Of a stretch of 51,029 bases of DNA, positions 42,001 through 49,930 are shown piece after piece. Every line of letters begins with the position of its first letter. Position 1 is the stretch's first letter. Made by a program: the position numbers and the translations under genes. The stretch comes from CAYSCX01 sp964429575 (GTDB lineage Bacteria; Desulfobacterota; Binatia; Binatales; Binataceae): positions 1 through 51,029 of the forward strand of contig CAYSCX010000017.1 in the NCBI GenBank assembly GCA_964429575.1, written 5' to 3'. Under the pieces are notes generated by a model. That model saw only the letters and a program-made list of their open reading frames with translations. It was not told the DNA's origin and did not search any database.

Positions 42001-42626
42001 AGCTGCGCACTCGCGCCGAGAGAATCGGCGAAGTGAACCTCGCCGCCGAGAGCGAGGTCAAGGAACTGGATGAGCGCCACGCGGTGCTGTCGCGCGAACG
42101 CGATGACCTCAACGCCGCGATGCACGACCTGACGCAAACCATCACGCGGCTGAATCGCGAGGCGCGCAAGCGTTTCGCCGAAACTTTCGAGGGCGCCGCG
42201 AAGCACTTTGCGCAGCTGTGCCCCAAACTGTTGCGCGGCGGCCGCGGGCGCCTCGAACTCAGCGAGGCGGGCGACGTGCTCGAGGCGGGGGTCAACGTAC
42301 TGGTTCAGCCCGCCGGCAAGAAGGTCAAGGAGCTGGCGCTGCTGTCGGGCGGCGAGAAGGCGCTCTCCGCGATGGCGCTGGTGTTCTCGCTGTTCCTTTT
42401 GAATCCGAGTCCGTTCTGCGTGATGGACGAAGTCGATGCGCCGCTGGACGAATTCAGCCTCGCCGCCTACGTGTCGCTGCTTGATGAACTAAAGGCGCGC
42501 TCGCAGTTCATCGTGATCACCCACAATCAGCGCACCATGCAGCGCGCGGATCACATTCACGGCATTACCATGGACCGCCCCGGAATCTCGCGAGTAATCT
42601 CGCTCAAGATTCCCGAGGCCGCGTAG
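39093..42626 (+). CDS. smc: Chromosome segregation protein SMC
   Basis: SMC dimerises and, with ScpAB, organises and segregates the chromosome. The 1177-aa protein has Walker A GPNGCGKSNVVDAIRWVLGEQ (about 31-51), an N-terminal coiled coil, a hinge (about 490-650), a second coiled coil, and the head with signature LLSGGEKALSAMA (about 1085) and Walker B VMDEVDAPLDE. Length and order are normal. ATG 39093 has GGAGG upstream. Its 3' end overlaps the convergent SDR gene by 23 bases. Confidence 0.97.
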   Translation: MRLKSLELLGFKSFLEPTTISFAPGVTAVVGPNGCGKSNVVDAIRWVLGEQAPTRLRGKSAEDLIYAGNDSNPAAGLAEVTLVLEADEHAPFPEPFEALSEVAVTRRVYRSSDSEYLLNKIPCRLKDITEFFMASQIHSRGYALIEQGRIEEIIQAKPEEIRGFIEEAAGLSLFKGRRDMSERKLERVRENLDRLNDVLSEIDRQLNYARRQAKKAEAYRQLRAELDELERICAARRLICEREAFTLETGREGELKERAEAARQQSRAAQSAVEAASQAMQAAHAELAGAQRELEALSAGASERARTREFLQRRHRSIDELEPGLRTRLAELESKAALARSARAGTGARLARENREGGDGSEMALQSIQARQVKAQRELHAVEQRGEDLKDEVSEIVREAAVVRGRLGDLAGERAELEERLANIDTRAPELRAALDDVRARLVAAEEKIVALRDASTAAEDAEREAAQREIEARGAVERLAARLAVLRDIAGGNGPHPHASRFETGERLRAVLESLNGERPAADPALVQDVVRAPAELKPALRAVLGEEYDAVIVETPQFALRAIDVLKRTQAGRLTFVPHPDAAVVAHPAIDAPGIAGRLVDMIEVEPSFAPVAEAMLGNVMLADDLKSALAASNLNGQGTLFVTRDGDLLVPGRMLSGGSAPHGNGAHAAGNGKSAQQHPDDLARIDVEFQAATDRFGECRTARERASFEFAESRKHIADAERAATELRAEAARKEQSWVLAESQAGDARKRHGELAGQAVTLNERLEELARTEQDARARLAALRVEIEAKRDAAAQLGNAMLDAASKVEARKSELGALQQAWRHAEETARDLESQIDEHQRALERSHGERDEFRSELHKLAVQEEGARTRESELRAGLEKLRAQCAECQTQLEARRTEADAALKTLAALENEAMECRLCAERARTLADELARSFAEKFHATFESVEMELRTALDGRDSASDEERVGELRTRAERIGEVNLAAESEVKELDERHAVLSRERDDLNAAMHDLTQTITRLNREARKRFAETFEGAAKHFAQLCPKLLRGGRGRLELSEAGDVLEAGVNVLVQPAGKKVKELALLSGGEKALSAMALVFSLFLLNPSPFCVMDEVDAPLDEFSLAAYVSLLDELKARSQFIVITHNQRTMQRADHIHGITMDRPGISRVISLKIPEAA

Positions 42627-43497
42627 GACGCCGCACGGGCATCGTCACCCCCGCCGGCATCCTGCTGTAGCCGCTTCCCTGAAATTCGAAGCCGATCCCG
42701 CGGCCCTTCTGAATCACTCCGTAGTCCTTCAGGAGCGGCTGGCTGTAGGTTACCAGCCCCGTCACCTTGTCGAGCGGCTCCGTGGCGAGAATCAGAGTCG
42801 CCTGCGCCATCCACTCGGGAGGCTCGCCGTCCTGCGGTCCGGTCACGAGATGGTGATGAATCGTGCCGGGCGTCACGACCACCTCCGACGGCGACACGCA
42901 GGTCACCGAGATTCCGTATTCGTAAACCTCTTCGGCGAGACCTTGCGTGAATCGCTCGAGCGCGGCCTTCTCCGCGCCGTAACAAACGCCGCCGCGGAAT
43001 ACGCTGTCGGTGTGATACGGTCCGCGGCCGGGTCCAATCGCGCCGCCCGACGAGATGTTCACGATCGCGCCCGACTTGCGTGGAATCATGTCCGCGAGCA
43101 CCAGCCGCGAAAGCATGAACGGCCCGTGCACGTTGACGGCGAACGAACGCATCCAGCGTTTCGGCGGATAGTCCTTGACCGCAATGAAGTAGGTCAGCGC
43201 GGCGTTGTTGACCAGCACATCGCACGGTCCGTAAATGCGGTGCGTTTCCGCGACCATTCTCTCGCAACTCTCCTCCGATGAGACATCGAAGGTGACGGCG
43301 CTCGCCTCGCCGCCGGCCGCTTTGATCGCCGCGACCGTCGTCTCCAGTGAACCTTCCAGCGGATGTTCGCCTTCGCGCAGCGTTCGCGCGCTGCAGACCA
43401 CGCGCGCGCCTTCCTTCGCGAACAGCTCCGAGATTTCCTTTCCGATTCCGCGGCTCGCGCCGGTTACGATTGCGACTTTGCCGTCGAGTTTCCCCAT
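42604..43497 (-). CDS. Short-chain dehydrogenase/reductase (SDR)
   Basis: The 297-aa protein has the cofactor loop VTGASRGIGKEI (TGxxxGIG), VLVNNAA, Ser in NISSGG and the catalytic YGAEK pair. Between the Ser and the Tyr there are about 23 residues rather than the usual 12-13, so this loop is expanded. The substrate is unknown; it probably uses NAD(P)H. The gene is convergent with smc, overlapping its end by 23 bases, and diverges from ftsY with 204 bases between. Confidence 0.9.
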   Translation of the reverse strand: MGKLDGKVAIVTGASRGIGKEISELFAKEGARVVCSARTLREGEHPLEGSLETTVAAIKAAGGEASAVTFDVSSEESCERMVAETHRIYGPCDVLVNNAALTYFIAVKDYPPKRWMRSFAVNVHGPFMLSRLVLADMIPRKSGAIVNISSGGAIGPGRGPYHTDSVFRGGVCYGAEKAALERFTQGLAEEVYEYGISVTCVSPSEVVVTPGTIHHHLVTGPQDGEPPEWMAQATLILATEPLDKVTGLVTYSQPLLKDYGVIQKGRGIGFEFQGSGYSRMPAGVTMPVRRPTRPRES

Positions 43498-43701
43498 TCG
43501 ATGTTGCTCCCGTGCGGTCTTGGCGCACGAGCGTTTTCACGCGGCGTCCGCTTGAGTCTCTATACTCGATCCGCGCCGTCGCAGGCCACGCCTGCTAGTA
43601 GCAGAGAACGCGATGGTCCGCGCGGTTTCGGACGGTGAACAGGGCTGTTATTCTCGGCTGGCCGCGCGAATGGAATCACACACGCGCGCCGGAGTTCCCA
43701 A

Positions 43702-44895
43702 GTGCTTGCGTTTGAGATTGTGGTAATTTGCGTGTCGAGCCTCGTGGTCGGCGCCGGATTGATCGGAATCGGCGTCGCCACTCAGTGGCACCTGCGCAAG
43801 GCGAAGCCGTATCCGATGGCGGCGCCACGCGAAGCGACCGTTGCGGCACCCAGACAACCGGAGCCCGCGCTCGAATCGTTCGCCCCGCCGAAGCCTCAAG
43901 TCGAACCAGCCGCACCTGCGGTTCGCGAACCCGCCGCCGAAGCACCTCCACGCGCCCCGATACGACTTGGACTCGGGCTTCGCAAGACGCGCGAGAACTT
44001 TCTTTCGCGCCTCCGCACGGCGCTCACGCGCAGCGCCAAGGCGGACGACATCTATGAAGGATTGGAAGAGGCTCTTATCGCTGCGGACGTCGGAGTCGAT
44101 GCGAGTCTCCGGCTTACATCGGCGGTGCGCACGAAACTTGGCGCCGTGAATGACCCGGATCGCATTCGCGGCGCATTGAAAGATGAAATCGGCGCGATCC
44201 TCGAAGCCGCCGAACAACCGCTTGGTCCGCCCACGGCCGGGCCGTTCGTAATCATGATGGTGGGCGTCAACGGCGCCGGAAAAACCACGACCGTCGCGAA
44301 ACTCGCGGCGAGATTCAAGACGGAACGCGGCAGCGTTATCGTCGCCGCCGCCGATACGTTTCGCGCGGCGGCGATAGAACAGCTCGAAGTGTGGTGCACC
44401 CGCGCCGGAGCGCAGATCATCAAGCACAAGCAGGGCTCCGATCCGGCCGCGGTGGCATTCGATGCGGTCAAGGCGGCGGTCGCCCGCAAGGCCAACGTCG
44501 TGTTGATCGACACGGCCGGGCGGATTCAGACCAAGACCAACTTGATGGAAGAGCTCAAGAAGATCGCCCGGGTGATCGACCGGGAGATTCCCGGCGCGCC
44601 GCACGAGGCGTGGCTGGTGCTCGATGCGACCACCGGCCAGAACGCCCTCAGCCAGGCGAAGCTGTTCGGCGAAGCGGTGAAGATTACCGGAGTCGTGCTC
44701 GCAAAGCTCGACAGCACCGCCAAGGGTGGAATTGTCATCAGCATCGCGCAGCAGCTCAAACTGCCGGTCCGATACGTCGGGTTGGGCGAGGGTATCGAGG
44801 ATCTGCGCCCGTTCGACTCGCGCGAGTTCGTCGATGCGCTGTTTTCGGACGCCGAAGAAGGCGATTCTGGCTCAGGCCGGACCGCCGCAGCTTGA
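43702..44895 (+). CDS. ftsY: Signal recognition particle receptor FtsY
   Basis: FtsY docks SRP-ribosome complexes at the membrane and is a GTPase. The 397-aa protein has an N-terminal membrane segment (about 4-26), a Pro/Ala-rich linker (about 40-90), the N domain and the G domain. The G domain shows GVNGAGKTTTVAKLA (about 188-202), DTFRAAA, DTAGR and AKLDSTAKGG. The start is GTG 43702 with GGAG eight bases upstream. A membrane-anchored N-terminus differs from the acidic domain of E. coli FtsY. Downstream are small cell-division genes. Confidence 0.95.
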   Translation: MLAFEIVVICVSSLVVGAGLIGIGVATQWHLRKAKPYPMAAPREATVAAPRQPEPALESFAPPKPQVEPAAPAVREPAAEAPPRAPIRLGLGLRKTRENFLSRLRTALTRSAKADDIYEGLEEALIAADVGVDASLRLTSAVRTKLGAVNDPDRIRGALKDEIGAILEAAEQPLGPPTAGPFVIMMVGVNGAGKTTTVAKLAARFKTERGSVIVAAADTFRAAAIEQLEVWCTRAGAQIIKHKQGSDPAAVAFDAVKAAVARKANVVLIDTAGRIQTKTNLMEELKKIARVIDREIPGAPHEAWLVLDATTGQNALSQAKLFGEAVKITGVVLAKLDSTAKGGIVISIAQQLKLPVRYVGLGEGIEDLRPFDSREFVDALFSDAEEGDSGSGRTAAA

Positions 44896-44942
44896 CACCA
44901 TTAGGTATGCAAAAATAAACTCAAAGTAGAAGTTTAACTTCC

Positions 44943-45191
44943 ATGCAGGGTGATGTTCTAAAGCAGCTTGACGAGAGGATCCAGGCGTCAGTAAGCCGCA
45001 TTCAGCAACTCGGACGAGAGAATGAACAACTGGCCCATAAGCTCGCCGACGCCGAAAAGCGGCTCACCGAAAGCGCGGCGCAGCTCAAGCAACTCGAGTC
45101 TGAGCGCAAGCAGCATGACGCGGAACGCAGCGAGGTAAGGAGTCGTATCGAGAAGATTCTGTCGCGTTTTGACGGACTCGATCTCGGTTAG
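44943..45191 (+). CDS. Small coiled-coil protein, ZapB-like
   Basis: The 82-aa protein is almost entirely a coiled coil with heptad spacing (LKQLDERIQASVSRIQQLGRENEQLAHKLADAEKRLTESAAQLKQLESERKQ). It ends three bases before zapA. Small coiled coils in this position are called ZapB-like: they bridge FtsZ-associated ZapA to the chromosome in E. coli. Assignment is by size, fold and neighbour only. Confidence 0.75.
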   Translation: MQGDVLKQLDERIQASVSRIQQLGRENEQLAHKLADAEKRLTESAAQLKQLESERKQHDAERSEVRSRIEKILSRFDGLDLG

Positions 45192-45194
45192 CCG

Positions 45195-45509
45195 ATGAAG
45201 GCCGTGAGCGTCGAGATTATGGGGCAGAGCTTGGTCGTCCGCAGCGACGCCGACGATGACTGGATTCGCAACGTCGCGCACGCGGTGGATGAGAAGATCA
45301 AGCGAATCCGCGCCGGCAGCCAGGGCGCAAGCAGCGTCAGCCTTGTGATTCTCGCCGCGCTGAATTTTGCGGACGAATTGGAAAGATTGAGAAACCAACA
45401 CAGGGAGCTGATTGATCGGATCGAGGCGATGAACCGGCGGTTGTCCGCGGCAATCGATGGCGCGGAGCCGGAGCAACGTGGCCGCGCGAGCGGGCGGAGC
45501 GACGGATGA
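45195..45509 (+). CDS. zapA: Cell division protein ZapA
   Basis: ZapA bundles FtsZ filaments at the division site. The 104-aa protein starts VSVEIMGQSLVVRSDADDDWIRNVAHAVDEKI, then has the helix LVILAALNFADELERLRNQHRELIDRIEAMNRRL. This is the ZapA fold: a small beta part and a long C-terminal coiled coil. It starts three bases after the ZapB-like gene, so they are co-translated. It is followed by the 6S RNA position and the 5-FCL gene, an order known from many proteobacteria. Confidence 0.92.
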   Translation: MKAVSVEIMGQSLVVRSDADDDWIRNVAHAVDEKIKRIRAGSQGASSVSLVILAALNFADELERLRNQHRELIDRIEAMNRRLSAAIDGAEPEQRGRASGRSDG

Positions 45510-45568
45510 GCGCCGGACTGACGGGGGCGGGAATAGTGGGTTTAGTGACTTGCCACAACACGGTGTCT

Positions 45569-45576
45569 GATATTCT
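45569..45576 (+). promoter_or_regulatory. Extended -10 promoter of candidate 6S RNA
   Basis: TGATATTCT reads as an extended -10 element (TGnTATTCT) with TTGCCA upstream at a short 15-base spacing. Start near 45582. Confidence 0.4.
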
Positions 45577-45720
45577 CGGGCCCGTGCGATTCTTCAAGGG
45601 CGTGATGGCGGCTCGATGCTGCCCGGCTCGCGGCGCGCCGAATCTCGCGGCGCCAGGGCGAGCTCGCACCACAAGGAATCATGCTGGTTGACGCGCAGGG
45701 TGGCTAGATAAGCGGCCCAA
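45577..45720 (+). ncRNA. ssrS: Candidate 6S RNA (ssrS)
   Basis: This sits in the 235-bp gap between zapA and the 5-FCL gene, the usual place of ssrS. The ends can pair (GGGCC near 45578-45582 with GGCCC near 45713-45718). A central GC-rich hairpin can form from about 45613 to 45665, leaving two unpaired stretches as in the 6S bubble. 6S RNA binds sigma-70 RNA polymerase in stationary phase. Assignment rests on synteny and a hand-folded sketch, so it is tentative. Confidence 0.45.
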
Positions 45721-45744
45721 TTCTGCTCCCGCCATGGCGAAACC

Positions 45745-46383
45745 ATGGCGGACAAAAAAGCATATCTCCGGAACATTCTAAATGAATGCCGGACCGCGCT
45801 TGGCGATGATTTCGTAAAGTCCGCGTCGCGCGAAGTTGGGGCTCGCGTCCTGACTTTCGGCGGCTACCTCGCCGCAACGACGGTGGTGCTCTACGCCGCG
45901 TCGCACAACGAAGTGGCAACGGACGTTATCCTCGCCGACGCCCTCGCGCGCAGCCGCCAAGTGCTTTTCCCGAAGATCGATGCGGGTCGCGGCCGGATCG
46001 CGCTGGCGCAAGTTCGCGGCCGCGGCGAGCTTCGCCCGGGCGCGTTCGGAATCCTCGAGCCGCCCGCCGATGCGCGGTTGGTCGCGCCGTCGGAACTGCA
46101 TGGCGCCATCGTTTGCGTCCCGGGGCTAGGCTTTGGGAGCAATGGCGCGCGCTTGGGGAGGGGCGGGGGCCATTATGATCGCCTGCTTGCTGAACTTGAT
46201 GCGCAGGCGATCACGGTAGGCCTCGCCTACTCGTTTCAAATGGTCGGTCGGATTCCCGAGATGCGATCGGATCGACGGCTGCATTACATCGTTACCGAGA
46301 CCGCGATCCACTGGGCGCACGAATCGACGCGCCCGGGCCGCGGTCACGTGGAGCAAGGAGGTATAGCCGGGTGGAATGGATAG
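45745..46383 (+). CDS. 5-formyltetrahydrofolate cyclo-ligase
   Basis: This enzyme converts 5-formyl-THF to 5,10-methenyl-THF using ATP. The 212-aa protein has the N-terminal helix MADKKAYLRNILNECR, the segment VVLYAASHNEVATD and the signature VPGLGFGSNGARLGRGGGHYDRLLAEL with the RGGGHYDR substrate loop. It overlaps rny by 13 bases. Position after zapA and the 6S site matches the fau/ygfA order. Confidence 0.93.
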   Translation: MADKKAYLRNILNECRTALGDDFVKSASREVGARVLTFGGYLAATTVVLYAASHNEVATDVILADALARSRQVLFPKIDAGRGRIALAQVRGRGELRPGAFGILEPPADARLVAPSELHGAIVCVPGLGFGSNGARLGRGGGHYDRLLAELDAQAITVGLAYSFQMVGRIPEMRSDRRLHYIVTETAIHWAHESTRPGRGHVEQGGIAGWNG

Positions 46384-47930
46384 TCCCACTGCTGGCCCTG
46401 GTGGTCGCTGTCGCGGCGCTGTATCTGGCGTTAACCATGAGAAAGCGGCGCGACGCGGCTCAAGCCGAGGCCGCGCTCTCTCAGGCAGACGAGATAAGCA
46501 AAGAGGCACAGGCAAAGGTCCAACTAATTGTCAAAGAAGCGGAGGTAAAGGCGAAGGATCTGCTGGTCGCGGCGCGCGCCGACGCGGAACGTGATGCGCG
46601 CGAACGCCGACGCGAGGTTACCGCCCTCGAGCAGAAGCTCGAGCAGCGCGAAGCGAATATCGAAAAGCGTCTCGAGGCGTTTGAGCGTCGCGAGCAGGAC
46701 CTGAACCGGCGCGACCTGAGCCTTCGCGCGCGCGAGAAGAGCGTCGGCGACCGCGAGGCCGAGCGCCAGCAGCTGATTGAGGAGGCGCGCGCGAAGCTCG
46801 AGGCGGTCGCGAGCCTCACCCGCGAGGAGGCGCGGCGCAACCTGATCGAGGAAGTGGTCGGGCAGGCGCGCACCGACGCCGCCAAGCAGATCCGCGTGGT
46901 GGAGGAAGAAGCGCGCGAAGAAGCCGACCGCCGCGCGAAGCGGGTCATCGCCGTCGCAATCGAAAGACTCGCCGGCGAGTTCGTCACCGAGCGGACGGTC
47001 TCGGTCATCACGCTGCCCAGCGACGATATGAAGGGCCGGATCATCGGCCGCGAGGGCCGCAACATCCGCGCGATCGAAGCCGCCACCGGCGTCGACATCA
47101 TCATCGACGACACGCCCGAGGCCGTCGTCATTTCGTGCCACAACCCGATTCGCCGCGAGATCGCGCGCGTCGCATTGGAGCGCCTCATCTCCGATGGCCG
47201 CATTCACCCGGGTCGCATCGAGGAAGTCGTCCGCAAGGCCGAGCAGGAAGTCGAAGAGTCGATACGCGAGGCGGGCCAGCGCTCGATCATCGAAGTCGGC
47301 GTGCACGGGATTCATCCGGAACTTGTGCGTCTGCTTGGGATGCTCAAGTACCGATACAGCTACGCGCAGAACGTGCTGATGCATTCCATCGAGGCCGCCT
47401 TCATTTGCGGCATGATGGCGGCGGAGCTGGGACTCAACGAAAAGCAGGCGCGGCGTGCGGCACTATTGCACGACATCGGCAAGGCCCTGACCCACGAGGT
47501 CGAAGGCTCGCATGCGCTGATCGGCGGCGAACTCGCGCGCAAGTACGGTGAGTCGGCGAAGATCGTCAATGCGATCGCGGCGCATCACGAGGAAGTCAAG
47601 GCCGAGACGATATTGGCGCCGCTCGTCGATGCTGCCGACGCGCTCTCCGGCGCGCGGCCGGGCGCACGGCGCGAAGTGCTCGAGAGTTACGTCAAGCGGC
47701 TCGAAGACCTCGAGCAGATCGCCATGTCGTTCAAGGGCGTGGACAAGTGCTTCGCGGTGCAGGCGGGCCGTGAGATGCGCGTGATCGTCGAGCCCAACCA
47801 GGTTTCCGACGAGGACACGTTGATGCTCGCGCGCGATGTCGCGCGCAAGATCGAAAGCGACATGACCTACCCCGGCCAGATCAAAGTCACCGTGATTCGC
47901 GAAACGCGCGCCACCGAGCTCGCGAAGTAG
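46371..47930 (+). CDS. rny: Ribonuclease Y
   Basis: RNase Y is a membrane-tethered endoribonuclease that starts mRNA decay. The 519-aa protein has an N-terminal helix (about 3-22), a long coiled coil (about 25-200), a KH domain with GRIIGREGRNIRAIEAATGVDIII (about 223-247), and an HD domain with HDIGKALTHEVE (about 368) and AAHHEE. The start is GTG 46371 with AAGGAGG ten bases upstream. It overlaps the 5-FCL gene by 13 bases. The window also holds RNase E/G, so both decay initiators coexist. Confidence 0.97.
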   Translation: MEWIVPLLALVVAVAALYLALTMRKRRDAAQAEAALSQADEISKEAQAKVQLIVKEAEVKAKDLLVAARADAERDARERRREVTALEQKLEQREANIEKRLEAFERREQDLNRRDLSLRAREKSVGDREAERQQLIEEARAKLEAVASLTREEARRNLIEEVVGQARTDAAKQIRVVEEEAREEADRRAKRVIAVAIERLAGEFVTERTVSVITLPSDDMKGRIIGREGRNIRAIEAATGVDIIIDDTPEAVVISCHNPIRREIARVALERLISDGRIHPGRIEEVVRKAEQEVEESIREAGQRSIIEVGVHGIHPELVRLLGMLKYRYSYAQNVLMHSIEAAFICGMMAAELGLNEKQARRAALLHDIGKALTHEVEGSHALIGGELARKYGESAKIVNAIAAHHEEVKAETILAPLVDAADALSGARPGARREVLESYVKRLEDLEQIAMSFKGVDKCFAVQAGREMRVIVEPNQVSDEDTLMLARDVARKIESDMTYPGQIKVTVIRETRATELAK

Positions 47931-48021
47931 CGGAATCGAAACCGGCGCGGCGGGTTGAACGGGAGTTCTGCCCGCCGCTTGCTTTGCCGCGCATCGAGGC
48001 GCGGGTTATGATTGCTTCAAC

Positions 48022-48564
48022 ATGGCGACCACGCGGCAAATGCTCGAAACGACCATCGACCTCGAAAAGCAGAGCATGGCGCTGTACGCGCGGTTCGCGA
48101 AAATTTTCGCGGGCAACCCCAAGCTTCGCGACTTCTGGTTCGGCATGGCCCGCGACGAGGCGCGTCACGTGGGCGCGCTCGACTTGGTTGAGACCGTGCT
48201 CGACATGGACGGCAAACTCGACGCCCAGAGCCCGGTTTCTCTCGACGACGCGATAATCGGAAAGCTCCGCGGGTTGCTCGGCAAGTACCGCCGCGACGAC
48301 GCTCTGCCGCGCACCATCGAACGTGCGCTTGCGATTGCGGTCGAGGTCGAGGAGACCGAGCTTGAGGACATGGTCGCGGACCTGCTCAAGGCCGTGCAGT
48401 CGCCCGACGAATACGAGCGCTGCATGCGGCTGTTGGTGCATGATCTCGGCGAGCTGAGCTACATGATTGAGCAGCACTCACAGGACGCGGCGCTCCAGGA
48501 GCGGTGCGACGCGCTTGTGAATCGACACGCTGAATCATTGCGCGCAAACTCTGCCGCCCGTTGA
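48022..48564 (+). CDS. Ferritin-like/rubrerythrin-type diiron-fold protein
   Basis: The 180-aa helical protein has LEKQSMALYARFAKIF, then FWFGMARDEARHVGALDLVE, an E-x2-H pair as in ferritin-like diiron sites, and a second pair in EVEETELEDMVADLL near residue 118 and LVHDLGE near 139. It lacks the C-terminal rubredoxin domain of true rubrerythrin. Oxidative stress or iron roles are likely but not shown. It stands alone before the tRNA pair. Confidence 0.75.
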   Translation: MATTRQMLETTIDLEKQSMALYARFAKIFAGNPKLRDFWFGMARDEARHVGALDLVETVLDMDGKLDAQSPVSLDDAIIGKLRGLLGKYRRDDALPRTIERALAIAVEVEETELEDMVADLLKAVQSPDEYERCMRLLVHDLGELSYMIEQHSQDAALQERCDALVNRHAESLRANSAAR

Positions 48565-48630
48565 GACCACTTCACGCTGCGCTTCAAAGGTGGAACGCCG
48601 CCGCGTCCATGACTAGAATCGCACGAGCGC

Positions 48631-48706
48631 TGAGGAGTCGGCTAATTGGCAAGCCACCTGACTCTGGATCAGGCAATTGCAGGTTCGAGTCCTGCCTCCT
48701 CAGCCA
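48631..48706 (+). tRNA. tRNA-Gln (anticodon CTG)
   Basis: Acceptor TGAGGAG pairs with CTCCTCA; the anticodon arm CCTGA/TCAGG has loop CTCTGGA, giving CTG for CAG codons; the T arm is GCAGG-TTCGAGT-CCTGC. CCA is encoded (48704-48706). Confidence 0.95.
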
Positions 48707-48739
48707 ACCCGACTTCATTCGCGGGCGCGACACTCAAGT

Positions 48740-48814
48740 GGTCCCATCGTCTAGGGGTTAGGACACCGGCCTCTCACGTCGGGAACGCGGGTTCGAATCC
48801 CGCTGGGATCACCA
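48740..48814 (+). tRNA. tRNA-Glu (anticodon CTC)
   Basis: Acceptor GGTCCCA pairs with TGGGATC (one G-T pair). The anticodon arm CCGGC/GTCGG has loop CTCTCAC, giving CTC for GAG codons. T arm GCGGG-TTCGAAT-CCCGC; CCA encoded (48812-48814). It lies 33 bases after tRNA-Gln. Glu-tRNA is also the substrate of HemA in this window. Confidence 0.95.
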
Positions 48815-48921
48815 AGGAATTCAATCGCGGCGCCAACGCCGGCGCGAGTCGAGCGCCTGCGCCTTGCTCCGCTGTGCATCGCGTGGTCGATTCTGTATCT
48901 TCACTGCCAACGAAGGGGCTC

Positions 48922-49911
48922 ATGGCGGACGCAACTGTCTCGGTCGTAATTCCCGCGTACAACGCTGGAGCAACCCTGCACCGCGCTCTGGCATCGGCCC
49001 TGAACCAGAACTACTCCGGCCTCGACGTAATTGTGGTGGACGACGGCTCGACTGATAACACTGCGGCGGTCGCCGCAGCTTGCGGTGCACGGGTGCGATT
49101 GCTGAGGCAACCGAATCGCGGTGCCGCCGCCGCACGGAACCGCGGCGTGTCAGTCTCGCGCGCGAAGTACGTTGCCTTTCTCGACGCCGACGATGAGTGG
49201 CTGGAGGGTCGCATCGAGAAAACCGTTGACGCGATCGAACGGGCACCGGGGTCGGTGCTCGCGTTCAGCGCGATCCTGCCGGTCGACGAGGCCGGGGAGC
49301 CGAGCGGCCATTGGCAAGGAGTGGATTGCAGCCGCGCTCCGACTATGAACGACCTCCTCTCGCGCTGCTGGCCGATTCTGCCCAGTTCCGTCACCATATC
49401 GCGCGATGCGTTCCTCAGAGCCGGCGGGTTCGATGAGGAGTTTCGCCGGCCCGGGTACCAGGATGTTGAACTGTGGCTTCGCGCCCGAGAGCTCGGAGCG
49501 TTCGAATACGTAGCCGAGCCGCTGGTACGCTATCGCGCGATATCGAGCACGGATCGGATGGCAAAGTATCGCGGAGGGCACGCCACTTTCGTGCAGCGCG
49601 TCACCGCTCGTTACGGAGCCGAAGGCCGGCGGCTCGTGCGCGATACTCGTCGCGCGGTGGCATCAGCTTTAGGCCATGAAGGACTAATTGCCCTTAGGCG
49701 CGGCGACATTGCGGAAGCCCGGCGCAAGTTCCTGCTGGCACTTCGATACGAGCCTCTCAAGCTGCGGCGTATGCTACGTCTGGTGCGCACGTTACTGCCG
49801 CGCTGGGCGGCGCTTCGGTTGACCGGGCGGACGCGCCTTATCGCGTCGGCGCTCGAGGTTCCAACGGCCGCGTCCGAACCGCTGGATTCCGCCGACAGGC
49901 GTCAGTCATAG
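48922..49911 (+). CDS. Glycosyltransferase family 2 protein
   Basis: The 329-aa enzyme starts SVVIPAYNAGATLHRALASALNQ, then VVDDGSTDNT and FLDADDEW (the DxD-type metal site). This is the GT2 GT-A fold that transfers sugars from nucleotide sugars. No membrane helices are obvious. ATG 48922 has AAGGGG upstream; the longer frame runs back through the tRNA genes and is rejected. A second GT2 gene follows after 19 bases, so the two probably form an operon for a surface glycan. Confidence 0.93.
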   Translation: MADATVSVVIPAYNAGATLHRALASALNQNYSGLDVIVVDDGSTDNTAAVAAACGARVRLLRQPNRGAAAARNRGVSVSRAKYVAFLDADDEWLEGRIEKTVDAIERAPGSVLAFSAILPVDEAGEPSGHWQGVDCSRAPTMNDLLSRCWPILPSSVTISRDAFLRAGGFDEEFRRPGYQDVELWLRARELGAFEYVAEPLVRYRAISSTDRMAKYRGGHATFVQRVTARYGAEGRRLVRDTRRAVASALGHEGLIALRRGDIAEARRKFLLALRYEPLKLRRMLRLVRTLLPRWAALRLTGRTRLIASALEVPTAASEPLDSADRRQS

Positions 49912-49930
49912 TCATCGCAAGTACTGACCG

